DNA of 64,000 bases. It comes from Marchantia polymorpha subsp. ruderalis. Lineage: Eukaryota; Streptophyta; Marchantiopsida; Marchantiales; Marchantiaceae. Below are positions 12,601 to 23,650 of the stretch, one piece after another; the first letter of the stretch is position 1, and each line of letters opens with the position of its first letter. The translations under genes and the position numbers were made by a program. Below the pieces are notes generated by a model. It did not search any database, was not told the origin of the DNA, and worked only from the letters and a program-made list of their open reading frames with translations. The stretch is taken from NCBI GenBank assembly GCA_037833965.1, contig AP031351.1, forward strand, positions 2,182,501 through 2,246,500, read 5' to 3'.

Positions 12601-14100
12601 AACGTGATGCACTCTGTATCTGGGAAATCCCTAATCTATTTACAGCGAGCAATGCTGCACAATGAGCAAACGCTATGTATTTAGACGGCTTTGTACTTCA
12701 CATCAATCTTTACAGGTTGTGAACTGAAGCTAGTATTTACTTTTTTTAACATCGGAGTTTCGTGTGGATTACAGCTACCACAAAGAACGGTTGACGCAAT
12801 AGCGCTGCGTCAAAAGTTATTAGCTCAGTACGAACAACTTCAGACCAGGCTACAAGATTTAACGCAAGCTACTGCAGATGAGGTGAGTTTCCGAGTTTAG
12901 TCCAGTCTAGGTCATGAATGTGATATCTCTGAACTGAAAGGAAGATGGTGACGTCGTAAATCCATCTTACAGGTCTTCTCCATCATTAATATATTTTTCA
13001 TAGGCGATCTACCAGGAGTCAATTAAAAGGGAAGATTAATGTGTTCAGCAAACAGCAAGAAAACTTGTATAACCATGTCCCAAGATGATGTGGTAGCATT
13101 ACTGGTAAATCTTTGATACCTGGCAAGATTGAAAGTTGATTTGCATGTCATATGAAGGTGCGGATGCTAGCTAGGATGTGTCAACTCCAGAACAAGATGG
13201 AGGCGGTTGGAGAAACTTCCTACAGGTAATAATCTTTCTTTGAAACGTCATGCCTAAGCTAGTCTGCAGATTGTCTCTTAGAACTTGAAAACTACACTAA
13301 CATTGGAAAGCTCTTGCGATTGTTATGTCTTTCGATCTTCTTTTGATGTGCTTGTCTTCACTATCTTATTTTTACCTTTTAATCCACATGCAGTGCCCGA
13401 ATAGAAAGAGTTCGAAAAGCACGATCGGGACTTGATGAACGGTTGGCCGCCAGGCTCGAATTAATTGACAGCTACGCAAAGGTGCTCGTCGTTAGCTTTC
13501 CTGAAGACATGAACATGGCTTACATCAGGGTTTGTGATACGTGGAGAACTTGCATCTTATTCACTCTATTTCTCATCATTAACTAACGATTGTTTTGCTG
13601 AACTTTTGTGCTGTGTGTCTCATTGAAAATTTCCAGGTGGCATCAATGATTGAAATAGAGGTGGAAATGGATATCGATGTGCTAGCAGCCGAGGCAGCCA
13701 ATCCCGATGTGAGTTGAACTGTTGAGCTGAAAGCTACTTTTGGAGTTCATATACAGAAGAACCCTTTTTATGTTGGATGAGAAATTTAAGTAGTGTAATT
13801 CTTGTGTTTGTTCTTGCCAGTAGTCTGTTGATCAATTTCTTTTTACTTTGGTACTTTTGCAGGCAACTATCGCTGAGCAGATCGAGCGTTTAATGGAGGT
13901 AGAAAGCCTTCAAAAGGTAGTTATTTGTCCTACTGTTTTTGTTTTCCGCCATAATGTTGAAAGGTAACTTGGGCGCTGTTGAATCGTAGAGAGAAATTGA
14001 AATGATGTCCTGGACCAAATTGCAGGAATGGGAAAATCAGGCCGAGGCTAACGATGAGGTCGAGAGGCTATTACGTTCTGCTCCCATGCTGGTGGATTGA
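9611..14100 (+). CDS. Plastid-type protein: PPR-like helices, zinc ribbon, coiled coil
   Basis: I recognise this as a conserved plant protein but cannot name it. Thirteen exons: 9611-10352, 10944-11107, 11236-11313, 11436-11515, 11606-11620, 11773-11857, 12093-12512, 12775-12882, 13158-13225, 13394-13481, 13637-13708, 13863-13916, 14026-14100. They sum to 2049 nt, 682 residues, with all phases closing. The N-terminus is Ser/Arg-rich, as in plastid transit peptides. About residues 170-310 contain helical pairs, one resembling a PPR unit (STYVALVRGL...VGDVRRRGVPP). A zinc-ribbon motif follows: CPIC, 17 residues, CASC. A conserved block then carries ARTHRFATE, GERVTVA and two hydrophobic segments around IFPLAILLAS and LIAVSASAAVLFGG, possibly membrane-associated. 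The C-terminal third is a charged coiled coil containing SMIEIEVEMD and ending QAEANDEVERLL. Exon 5 is only 15 nt. A role in plastids is inferred; no reaction can be assigned. Confidence 0.85.
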
Positions 14101-14956
14101 GCTAAGGGAAGCTACTTCCTGGACGGCATTTGTGGTTCAGAATGCCTCCACTTTACAATACCCACTGAACGCGTTGATTTTGTAGAAATTTGAAATTACA
14201 CGGTCCCGAGTTCAGTCTTAGGCAGTGCTGAAATGTACATATTGCCTGGAGTGTTTTGGGATGACTGTAATCAACACCCAATTCAGTGCCTTGGAGTCAT
14301 AAGTGATGTGGAGCACAAGCTTTAGCAAACGAAATGAGTTGTTTGCTTCTCTACACTCGAACTCTCTGTAATTTTCGGACCATATTGGCCAGAAGGATAA
14401 TGCCATGTAGGGTCATTTTCTCAAAGGGTTCATCAACACTCAACTTGTGTTGAGACACAAATTGAGTGTTCACAAGCTTTCACAATCTGTAAAAATGAGT
14501 GCCATGAGTAGCGAGGAAGTTTACATCTCTTTGTGAAGACTAATACCCATTGCGATGGAAAGCTCTGGATAGGAAATTCAGGTCATCTGTGAGAATAACA
14601 TACCAAAGATCGATGCAAACTTCAGCACTGTTGTCAAACCTACGCCAAACAACGAAGTGACAGGTGGGTAAAGGACATCACTCATCGATAAATTAATATT
14701 ATCTGTCAATGCATCGAAGAATTGCAATTATTCACGAAGGTGTGAGAGACTGTAATAAGCAAAATGTTTGAAACTGTACACACGTCGTTTACTTCCGGTT
14801 GTGAACAAAGTTCGAATGTCCGACTGGTTATCGTTTGACGGATGCACAACCGTCAGCTTCGGTTTATTTTGCCTATGTACCCGGTTCATATCACGAGTCA
14901 GAAAGATTTGTCTACGTTAGTAAGTGCGGACTCATCCCTATTATATCCCTATATCC
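14101..14956. other. Convergent intergenic region (two 3' ends)
   Basis: This stretch separates the stop of the 13-exon gene from the stop of pBRP. It is AT-rich and has no convincing ORF. It must hold both 3'UTRs and polyadenylation signals. A short imperfect palindrome around 14440-14470 (CAACTTGTGTTGAGACACAAATTG-like) is the only structure I noticed. Confidence 0.6.
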
Positions 14957-17900
14957 CTAATGCTGACCGTGAGGCAATTGTCGCTCGTATGTCGTCTGAT
15001 TACCAGTAGCTGCTGAATTGGCCGTGGTATCACCGTTGTCAGTTCGGTTAGAGTTACTAGGAGGGTGCCCTGGAGGACCTTGTACAACTCCATGGTTTCC
15101 AGTCATACCAAGCATCGGGAAAAGGTCAGTGACAGATCGTTGTGCAAGGTGAATATTTGGCCCTGCGGTCGATGATCTAACGTTTCCTTCTAAATTGCTA
15201 CCTACATTATCTCTCTTTATTCCATTTAATACATCACTGGGTCCATTGCTGCTGCATGGTGTTGGCAAGGGACCCGGAATCATCCCCTGAGGCAAAAAAA
15301 GTTGATGGAATTGTGCCCCAGGCCACATCACATTCGACTGAGCGCCAAGTCCACCTGCTTGACCTTGTACAACTCCCGGTCCCATCCTGGCCAACACATC
15401 CGCTGCTCCAGCAGAAGCGAGAAGCCCGTGAGCTAGACCTGGCTGCCCTGGCACGACACCAGGAGCCATTCTCGCCAAAGCCTCCGCTCCAGCAGAGGCG
15501 AGAAGCCCGTGGGGAAGACCGTCCAACACCATATTGTTTCCGACAGTTTTGTCTGCGCCACCCGAGTGATTTTCTCCACCTTGTGACATTCCCTGGACCA
15601 TGGCTTGAGGCATTCCTCCGCCGGGTATGAGCTGAGGGGGAAATAATCCATATGGTCCAGTTCCTCCGTTATTACTCATGAAGGGCCATAGTCCAGGGGG
15701 GAAACCTGGATACACCGGACCTCTGCCTGCTGAAGCGGCAGCCGCTGCTGCTGAGGCCGCGAAAACTGAAATCGTGGATGCAGAGGAATTGGCTGGTGGG
15801 TTTGGTCCGTTATGACTTCCGCTCTCAGCGGGCTCGGCAGTTTCATGATCTCTGTCCCTGTCAGCGTCCCTCTCTCTGTCGTATGCTGCCTGCCGTTCAC
15901 CTGTGTCAGTCGGTCTTGACTGCATCAGCTGCAGCATCTTCATCTGCATCGAAGGATTAAGATTCTCAGCCATACCTGGGAAAACCCCTACATACTGCGG
16001 GTGACCTTTCAGATTGGGCTGGGCAGCACCGGGCAAGCCATCCTCCCTACTCCTGTCACTACCTCGAGCTGCAGTAGCTGCTGGGTCCTCAGGTCTCATT
16101 GCAGCTGTACCATAGAGCTGCAGGGGCCACATTTCATGTAAAACACGTGGATCGACATGAAATGGGAAAAAATGTCTCTGCGTCAATGTGGCAGGATTGA
16201 ATCCTGCCACATTGGCAGGAGGCATCATATTCACTTTTTTCAAACCTCCATATTCGGGCTCGGATCTTTCTCGGTCACGATCTTTTTCCCTGTCAGTTCG
16301 CTCTCTCTCTGTCTCTTTTGGAGCATCTTGGCGATTACTCTCCAGACTCTCCACACCGTTGCTGACTCCCGTGACTTGGTTAGGTACAGCAAATATATGC
16401 ATCCCTGCAGCCCTCGCGTCGGCAGGAAGGGCGGACCCCGGGTAAGGAACGGCAGTTGCCCGCTCATTCGCTGATGCTGCGGATACAGGAACTCTGACCA
16501 TATTGGGTTGGGCTGGAGAACTTGCCCCTGAGCCTCCTACTGCACTGCTTGTATCTCCAGCCAACCCAACACTGTTGTTGCTAACGGCTGAATTGTATGG
16601 AGTTGTTGTGATGGACGGATCAGATAACCCCGATATACCAGCCGCTTGACGCTGAACATGGACACGGAGTGAAGAAGCCGTATTCACTGAGAAAGCTTTC
16701 TCCAATGGTACTGCTGGAGTGTAATCAGATGGCAGAAGGTCATCTAGATTTTCTAGCAGTTCTTTGTACACTTTTCGCAAAGTTACCTGGAAGAAGATGA
16801 CCATGAAGACGATTACAACGAGAAAAATACCCTTGAAGAGAAAGAGATTTTAAAACCCTCAAAAGGCAAATGACTCAAAGGATACAATCTCTTTCACTGA
16901 AACTTAATAGCAAATCAACTAAATATCTTCACCACAAATCAGTGTCCATCCTGAAGTAGAAAGTTGAAGGTTGAATCCCCCTTCATACTATCACAGACCA
17001 CTCCCGTAAAACACTGTGGAAGAGTAGAAGAGTCCTAACAGAAAGTATACGAATCCATTTTTTCTTTGTAGCAACACATACCTCTGTGAGTCCTGTGGCT
17101 TTGCAGATTTCTGTCTGGGTTTTCCGTTTGTCTTCGAGATGACAAGCCAAATAGATGGCAGCAGCTGAAATGCTAATTGGATTTCTTCTTGTGCAAAAGC
17201 TTTTGTCTAGGACCACCTCCCCGATGTGTGTTGCCAGTTTCTGGGAACATGATTCTTATAAGCTATCAATACAGACAATCTGAATTCTAGAATTGATAGC
17301 ATAACGCATGGTAAATACCCACTCGAATAAGCGATTCTCGCACCTGTGTATTCTGACTAAGTTGTAAAATGCCACAAAAACGAGGCATGTGGCTGGAGAT
17401 GGAGTTGCTATTCATTGGTTGGCTCAGTTTGAGCGCATCTGAAAGAATCTTCATGTGCCTCCCTATTTCTTTCTGAGGTATCGCCGATGCTTGAGATACT
17501 TCCTGTACAAGTAAATTGATCTTTTAAATTCCATCGTTAGTAATACTGATGTCGAACTTACATTCAAATAATGTAATCAATCACATAACATAATGAAACC
17601 ACTTAGAAAGAATGAATACCTGCAAAGTGCGGGGTTCGTTCGCTTCCCGCATGGCTTGGATGATTGCTGCTATTGCAAGAGCTTCGATATTTCGATTTCG
17701 CAGATAGGTTTGTTGCAAACAGTCCCTGAATAGATCGTACGCATGGTCACATATATCCCTTTCCAAACCGAGTATAGATGATACTTCCAGCACTTCCATG
17801 TAGCCTCTTAAAATGTCTAAAGTGTTACTGCTGGCACCAGATACGCTCACCGGTCCCGCATTCCCACCGTTAAACAGCGTATCCGAAAGTGTCCTCTCCA

Positions 17901-18811
17901 TTTCAGCTAACTGGCCACTCATGGTGGAAGTAGTCACAGCATACAAAGGAGATCTCTCAAGTGACCAAGTTGAGAATGCCGTTATGAAACCTATGCTTTC
18001 AAACGGGTCATCATCGATGGGTGGAGCTTTATAAGCATCATTTTCATTAAAATCAGGCGTTACAATACATAGAGGTGCATCATGGGCACGCTCTACGAGA
18101 ATTTCCTTCACCTGCAAGCAGAGCTTTGTAGTCAGCATATATTGCACCATATCCCGAAAATAAATGAATAGAACTCCGACATAGTGTTTTACAATTTGGT
18201 TGCACCAGAAGAAACAAGGATCTAGAAATCATGGAGGACGACCTTCCTCAAAGGGAAAATACAGAACTCTTAAAGCACAACAATGACAAAGACATTTGGT
18301 GGCCATCACACGCTGGAATGTTTTGGTCTAATCCACAAAACCAAAAACATTACGACTAAGTGATCTTATGCTGTTCGTCCTTTAGATAAGAATCATGATT
18401 TCTAATCTTGAAAGCTACGAATGAAGCATATTTGCCAAAGTTTAGCCCTCTACACAAATTCAAAGTCGCCTCATAATCACGATCTAAAATTCAATGAACA
18501 TAAAGATACCTTACGCTTTGTCGTCTAAAGCTAACTGTTTGGTTTATAACTTACAACAACATTGATGTCAACATGAGTAGTCAAAAAGGTTGAAAACTCC
18601 AACTACTCAGTCTAAATACTCACTCTAAAATCCACAACAGAAGAAAATGGAGATTTAAGAAACTAGAAATCTGTACCGTGTTCTTTCTCTCCTCGACAAC
18701 GCGCATACACAATCGACATTCCGCGTTGAACCGACCTTCTCCAACTGCGACGTAACGCAATTCCGAGCTTCCACAGAACGGACAGCACGCTCGAGACGTC
18801 ATTCTCACCAT
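14957..18811 (-). CDS. Plant-specific TFIIB-related protein (pBRP) with long C-terminal tail
   Basis: pBRP is a plant-only member of the TFIIB family. In Arabidopsis it has been reported at the plastid envelope and in the nucleus. Five exons on the minus strand: 18677-18811, 17620-18111, 17344-17502, 17082-17240, 14957-16786; all are in phase 0, giving 924 residues. Residues 10-34 form a zinc ribbon (CPFC, 18 residues, CRLC) followed by RVVEER. Exons 2-4 encode the two cyclin-like folds, with family phrases LCIVTPDF, GFITAFSTWSLE, RNRNIEALAIAAI, KEIGRHMKIL and PISISAAAIYLACHL. Exon 5 opens with VTLRKVYKELLENLDDLLPSDYTPAVP, typical of pBRP. It then runs about 570 residues as a low-complexity tail rich in Ala, Gly, Pro and Met, with RERE/RDRD charge runs and a tandem repeat of about 30 residues (HGLLASAGA...GPGVV). 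As I recall, the Arabidopsis protein is about 500 residues, so this tail is unusually long. pBRP identity is firm. Confidence 0.92.
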
Positions 18812-19048
18812 CTGAGAATTGGCTTTTCAATCTCCCTTCCGTTTAACCAGGAAGTTGAAAACCATGGCGACTGAGATACGCCTATCCCATGAATCCTAAG
18901 ACTTCACTTTCACAAGCCTTTTCGTGCACAACAGCTCTTTCCTCCCTGTTGGGACTTGAACCCCACTGAGCCCACGAATACCAGTAAAATTATCCTGAGA
19001 GTCCACAAACAAAAAGTGATACATTAAAATCCTGTTGACAGATTGCTG

Positions 19049-19428
19049 GAAGTAGTAGAGGTCGGAATGCACCAGAGAGACGGCAGGAAGTGAAATCCGT
19101 GCTTTCAAGACAGTCGAGTGCAACTCTTAAACGCCTTGTCGTGCGCCTGAACCCATTGACACATTATCCCATGCATTTGTTTGTTCTCCCCTCATGTTTG
19201 TGGGCTGGAGGGAAAAAAACAAGAAGCAAATCAGAGTCTCGTTCACAACGCCACTCTCAAGAATCGTTTTTTCGGTTCCTCGACCACCAGGAAAGGTAAC
19301 CCAAGCGGAGGCCTGAGTAAGGGAAGAGAGACATGCGCGCATTGCTTGCGTCTGCGCGAACGCTTGAGGAAGTAGTAGAGGTCGGAATGCACCAGAGAGA
19401 CGGCAGGAAGTGAAATCCGTGTTTTCAA
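19049..19428. repeat. Pair of 61-bp direct repeats 319 bp apart
   Basis: Copies lie at 19049-19109 and 19368-19428 and differ at one base. Both begin GAAGTAGTAGAGGTCGG and end TTTCAAG. They bracket GC-rich sequence. The near identity points to a recent duplication. Confidence 0.9.
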
Positions 19429-20239
19429 GGAGCGACCAGAGATGGCGACGAGCATCATCAAATCGAATTCGACCCTCGAGGAGAAAGAAGCGGAGCGAGC
19501 GAGCGAGAGAAAGATGAGGAAAAAGTTGGAGGACAACGAAGGGAAGGGGAGGATTTTTTACAATCGGACGACGAGGATATAGGGCAAGAAAGGGAAGGAC
19601 ACGGGACACGACGAAAACAGTGGAGGGGAGTTGCAGCAATTGACAAGAGAGAAGGACGAAGAGCAGTGGTGGGGGAAATGTATTTGAAAAACTGTTCAGA
19701 TAACCGAAGCCTCTGGAACAATCGAATCCATAAATCCCAAGATTCCAGTTTTGTCAGCCTCCAGAGAGTGCTAATCTGTGCAACCTTACCCTAAAACATG
19801 CTCACTAGTCCAAACATGTGGCACGAAATTGAGCCCGAAGACTTGTCACAATCATCCATACCCCAAAGAGGTAGGGTTGATCCTTGCTCGCTTGCGGGTG
19901 ACTTCTCAGACAACAACGATACATTCGAGCAGTCACTTGAAGCAGTAGTGACAGTACCTGTAGCACTCGTAAGAGTCCACTTATGACCAAGCTCGCGACA
20001 GCTGAACTCGCCTCTTTCTCTCTCCGTGACCCCACATCTCCTCTTCTCCAATTCACTCCACAATGTCGAAACACATCAAAGAAAACATTCGAGCGCTCCG
20101 AGGACGTGGATGATTCACTCGCAGGACTCAATTCGACTCCTGACTCCTCTCCAAACACCGAAACAGGCACCACAGCGCCATCCTAGTCCCACTGCCCTGC
20201 GTACAGCCGAAGCCTCACCTCAGAAGAAACGACCGCCGC

Positions 20240-20752
20240 CAGAAAAGGCCAGATCTTCCGTGTCTCCTGTCCTGACGTGGCGTCCAGGTGGACCGAATCC
20301 GCACTGTACTGAAAGGCCTATGCGTTTCTGTGACAATCTACAATGACAGTCGATACTCGAAAGTGATTGACTGGCCGATTATTTCGCGCTGTCTTCTTCC
20401 GAAAATAACGACCGCCGCGGAAAGAGGAGCCGGTAAAGTCGAGCGACGAGAAGACGGGACCGTCAGCGGATAGCGACAGCAGAGGCGGCCGAACTGTGAA
20501 GAATTTTTGCCGCCGGTAAAGCTGCCGGAGAAGTGGCCCGACGTGACATGGCGCTTCGGATGAGATGCCAGCGCTTTATCCGATCCGAGGACGCTGGGAT
20601 GAAATCTGAAGCGTCCAGAAGCTTGGAGCGCCGGCTGAAGCGCAGGGAACTGGACTTCCGCGCGGCACTCATTCATCATCACGGCACCAGAAAAGGGCAG
20701 ATCTTCCGTGTCTCCTGTCCTGACGTGGCGTCCAGGTGGACCGAATCCGCAC
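20240..20752. repeat. Pair of 65-bp direct repeats 448 bp apart
   Basis: Copies lie at 20240-20304 and 20688-20752 and differ at one base near the left end. The shared core includes GATCTTCCGTGTCTCCTGTC and GTGGACCGAATCCGCAC. The two copies fall in different reading frames of the weak ORFs around them, which argues against a shared coding role. Confidence 0.9.
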
Positions 20753-22979
20753 CTCTGACAGGTGATTACACGCCGCCTCCGCGCGAGTGATTGGCACCTC
20801 CACCCTCCACACTCCATCCAAAATACAAACGAACCTGCCACCTGTCATGACACCAGCACGTGCAGGACTCACATCCCTCATGAACATCCGAGTTCGCAGT
20901 TACCAAATATTCCATTTTGATTCGCAGGTGGATCAATCTCGCGCATTGCTGTTAGACTCTAGTGGCAAATTCTTGTGTACTCTTGGAGCACTGTCGAGTC
21001 CAGTCACCGGCCTGCACTTTCCACGCAGCAGTCGTCGATTCTCGAAAGGGGGACATCGCTGTGGAGATTGAGAAACCATGTCAGCCACGGAAAAGCCCGG
21101 TCATACTTGCCGCTCGTCGCTGCAAGGGAATGGAAGTGAGGGCGGTGGTATTGGAATAGTGAGAAGTAGTAGCTCGGGAGGAGCTCGAGGACCGTTCTCG
21201 GCTTCGACATAAGGCAAATCCTCTCGGCGATTCTGCCGTTAGCGAGGGACGAGGAAGAAGCGGAGTCGGATTGACACTTTCTATTTCGAGTCGTCTCGCG
21301 CCGACGCACGGAGGACGAAGGGAACGAGGGAAGATGCACATTTGCATCGTGAGGGTAGCAGCGGAAGGACGAGGCAGTGCTTGAGCTCGTGCTGTTGCGC
21401 GAGCTACCTTGTAATGAAGAGTTGTTCTGAATGCTGACTGATTTCAAATGCACAAATCAGTCAAAATTCTATGTTGACTGATGAATGCTGATGTGATGTG
21501 ATCTTGATGATGCTGCACAAATCAGTCAGCATAGAATTCTGGCTCACAACTCTTCACTAAATTCATTGAGAATTTTTTTTTGAAATAAATTTAATTGAAA
21601 TAATTCATAACGTAATGAATATATGGCACAATTTTCGATTCGTAGTCAGGTTAGAGATTTTTTAATTTCAATAAATTTGAAATTTTATTTTTATCATCAT
21701 TCAACCAATTAATCTTTTTAGTCAAATGTATTGAGCTGTTTAAAAGATTGAAAACATGTTATAACAACATGTGACATTATTGAGATATAGTGGGCTATGA
21801 ATGAATCTTTATATCACAAAATAAAGATTTTTTTATTGAATTTTAAGAATGAACAAATTTTAAAATTTCAATCATTTATTACAATTTATTTTTATGACGC
21901 GGAAGATATATATTTATCTATCTTTCAAGAAACTAATGAAACTATATACTCTCAACATAAAATAATACGAATTGAGATATACATATTCAACATATAATAT
22001 TTTTATAATTTTTGGTATATAAGATTTTAGAAATTAATCTATTCGAAATAATTTAAATTTCATAAGAAATTTAAACCTTTCTTCAAAATTATTACATGTT
22101 TTACTATTCAATATATAATAAGCTTTTTTCTCAATTTTTTCTTATTATCATATATCATTTCCTAAAAATACAAAATATTAAGTTTGATATAGTCATTTTT
22201 TAAAAGTATTTGGAATTATTTAAATTTTTGTAATCCAAATGTTTAACATATGATACATTCATGATATGAAAATTTTGAAGTTACTTTGTAATAAAAAATA
22301 AATTAAAATATATAAAAATTTAAGTATTTTGTACTATTTAGTTATTCTTAGGGCTCATTATTTTAAAAATTTATTCTGAATTAAAAATCAAGGTTCAAAA
22401 ATGATTTATGTGATAAATAAAAATTGATGTAAAATTATTATCACAATTGTATGAGCTTTTATGAAAAATTTTAATTTATTCCTTTAGAAATTTGTTCATT
22501 TGAAATTTTACATTATTTCGTGATATGATATCATCATATAAAAAACTATATTTGTATATTGAAGAACTGATACATTATTAGATCATAAAGTTATCTTGTG
22601 TAGGAATTTGGAATTTATGATAGTTGTTTGTTGTTATGTATATTTTTTTGATGTTTTAGAGAGATCACCATATAATATAAGAATTGAAATTTGAAGATGC
22701 AAAATAGATTTCTAATTGTATATATAGTAGTATTACTAAATGATTGGCGATCGTCAATGTTTTATCATTCACTTAGCATAGGAGAAAAATATCTTGTCAT
22801 TTTAACTTTACACCAACTTACTCTTATTATTATATAATCAAATCAGTAAAAACTAACTGGGTGTATATTCTTTATGCATCATTATCAAGTGCTTCGATAT
22901 AGACTTTTTTTGAACCATGATCCAAACTTTTTCTAAATTTTTCTAGATGTGATTGTAAGACGAGTGTGAATCTTAGGTT

Positions 22980-23650
22980 AAATATGATGAGAGATTTGCT
23001 TGATGGAACCCAAGCGAAAAATAATGTGCTTGATGAGACCCCTCACGTTTCATTTTACCCGATGGGACCCTAACGACTATGTGCCATCGGCAATAGTTCT
23101 TGTAACTATGATTGATATAGTTAAAATGCGGGGGATTACAATCAAAGATCAATCCCTGATTATAATTTCTGGTGGATTATCACCGGGACAAATATCAATT
23201 TTGCTTGAAGTGCAATTTGTTATGCTTCAATTCTCCCGATAGCACCAATTTGCGGATTTCTCTGCTGCCTCCCGCCAGCACCCTCCTTCCGTAACCCTAC
23301 GTATCCGACGAGGAGCTCGTACCGACAAGTGATCCGAGCTGAAGTCTAGCTGTTCCCCATTTGTGGGGAACAATTAAACTTTGGATGAGTATTTCTTTGT
23401 TCGTCACTTGGGGGAGTGGTCGGATACAGAATGACAAAATAAAAACAAGAGAGTCTGATGGAGGCAAAGTCCAATCTCTCCGCGGGCGTGGTTGACTCGT
23501 TGCATTCTCTCTAAAACTCAAGTCGTTATTAGAACATGGGTGACGGTGCATCGTTCATGGGGTCTCATCGGTTAAAACTAAACCTGAAGGGTCCCATAAA
23601 GCAAATTACTTTTCGCAGGGTCCCATAAAGCAAATCTCTCCAAATATGAT
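22980..23650. mobile_element. Non-autonomous inverted-repeat DNA element (MITE-like) with target duplication
   Basis: Inverted repeats of about 83 bp lie at 22989-23071 (starting GAGAGATTTGCTT) and about 23557-23640 (ending AAGCAAATCTCTC), roughly 75-80% complementary. Outside them the nine bases AAATATGAT occur at 22980-22988 and again at 23642-23650, with one extra C on the right; this also reads as an 8-bp duplication if the terminal base is counted in the element. Eight to nine bases would fit hAT or Mutator-like transposition. The 652-bp element has no transposase ORF, so it would have been moved in trans. It is clearly more GC-rich than the flanks. Confidence 0.85.

Larger units (their letters stand above)
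18812..21540. other. GC-rich repetitive region without a convincing gene
   Basis: This begins as the pBRP promoter and 5' leader and continues as GC-rich sequence with direct repeats (19049/19368 and 20240/20688). Several ATG ORFs of 46-106 codons occur, for example 19441-19581, 19798-19986 and 20026-20346. They overlap in different frames and none resembles a known domain. A decayed gene or long untranslated leader is possible. The end at 21430-21540 contains short inverted copies of an AATCAGTCA-like motif. Confidence 0.5.

Noticed and set aside
21004-21453. 149-codon Ser-rich minus-strand ORF
   Set aside because: It begins with GTG and lacks a useful ATG near its start; composition is biased and no domain is recognised.
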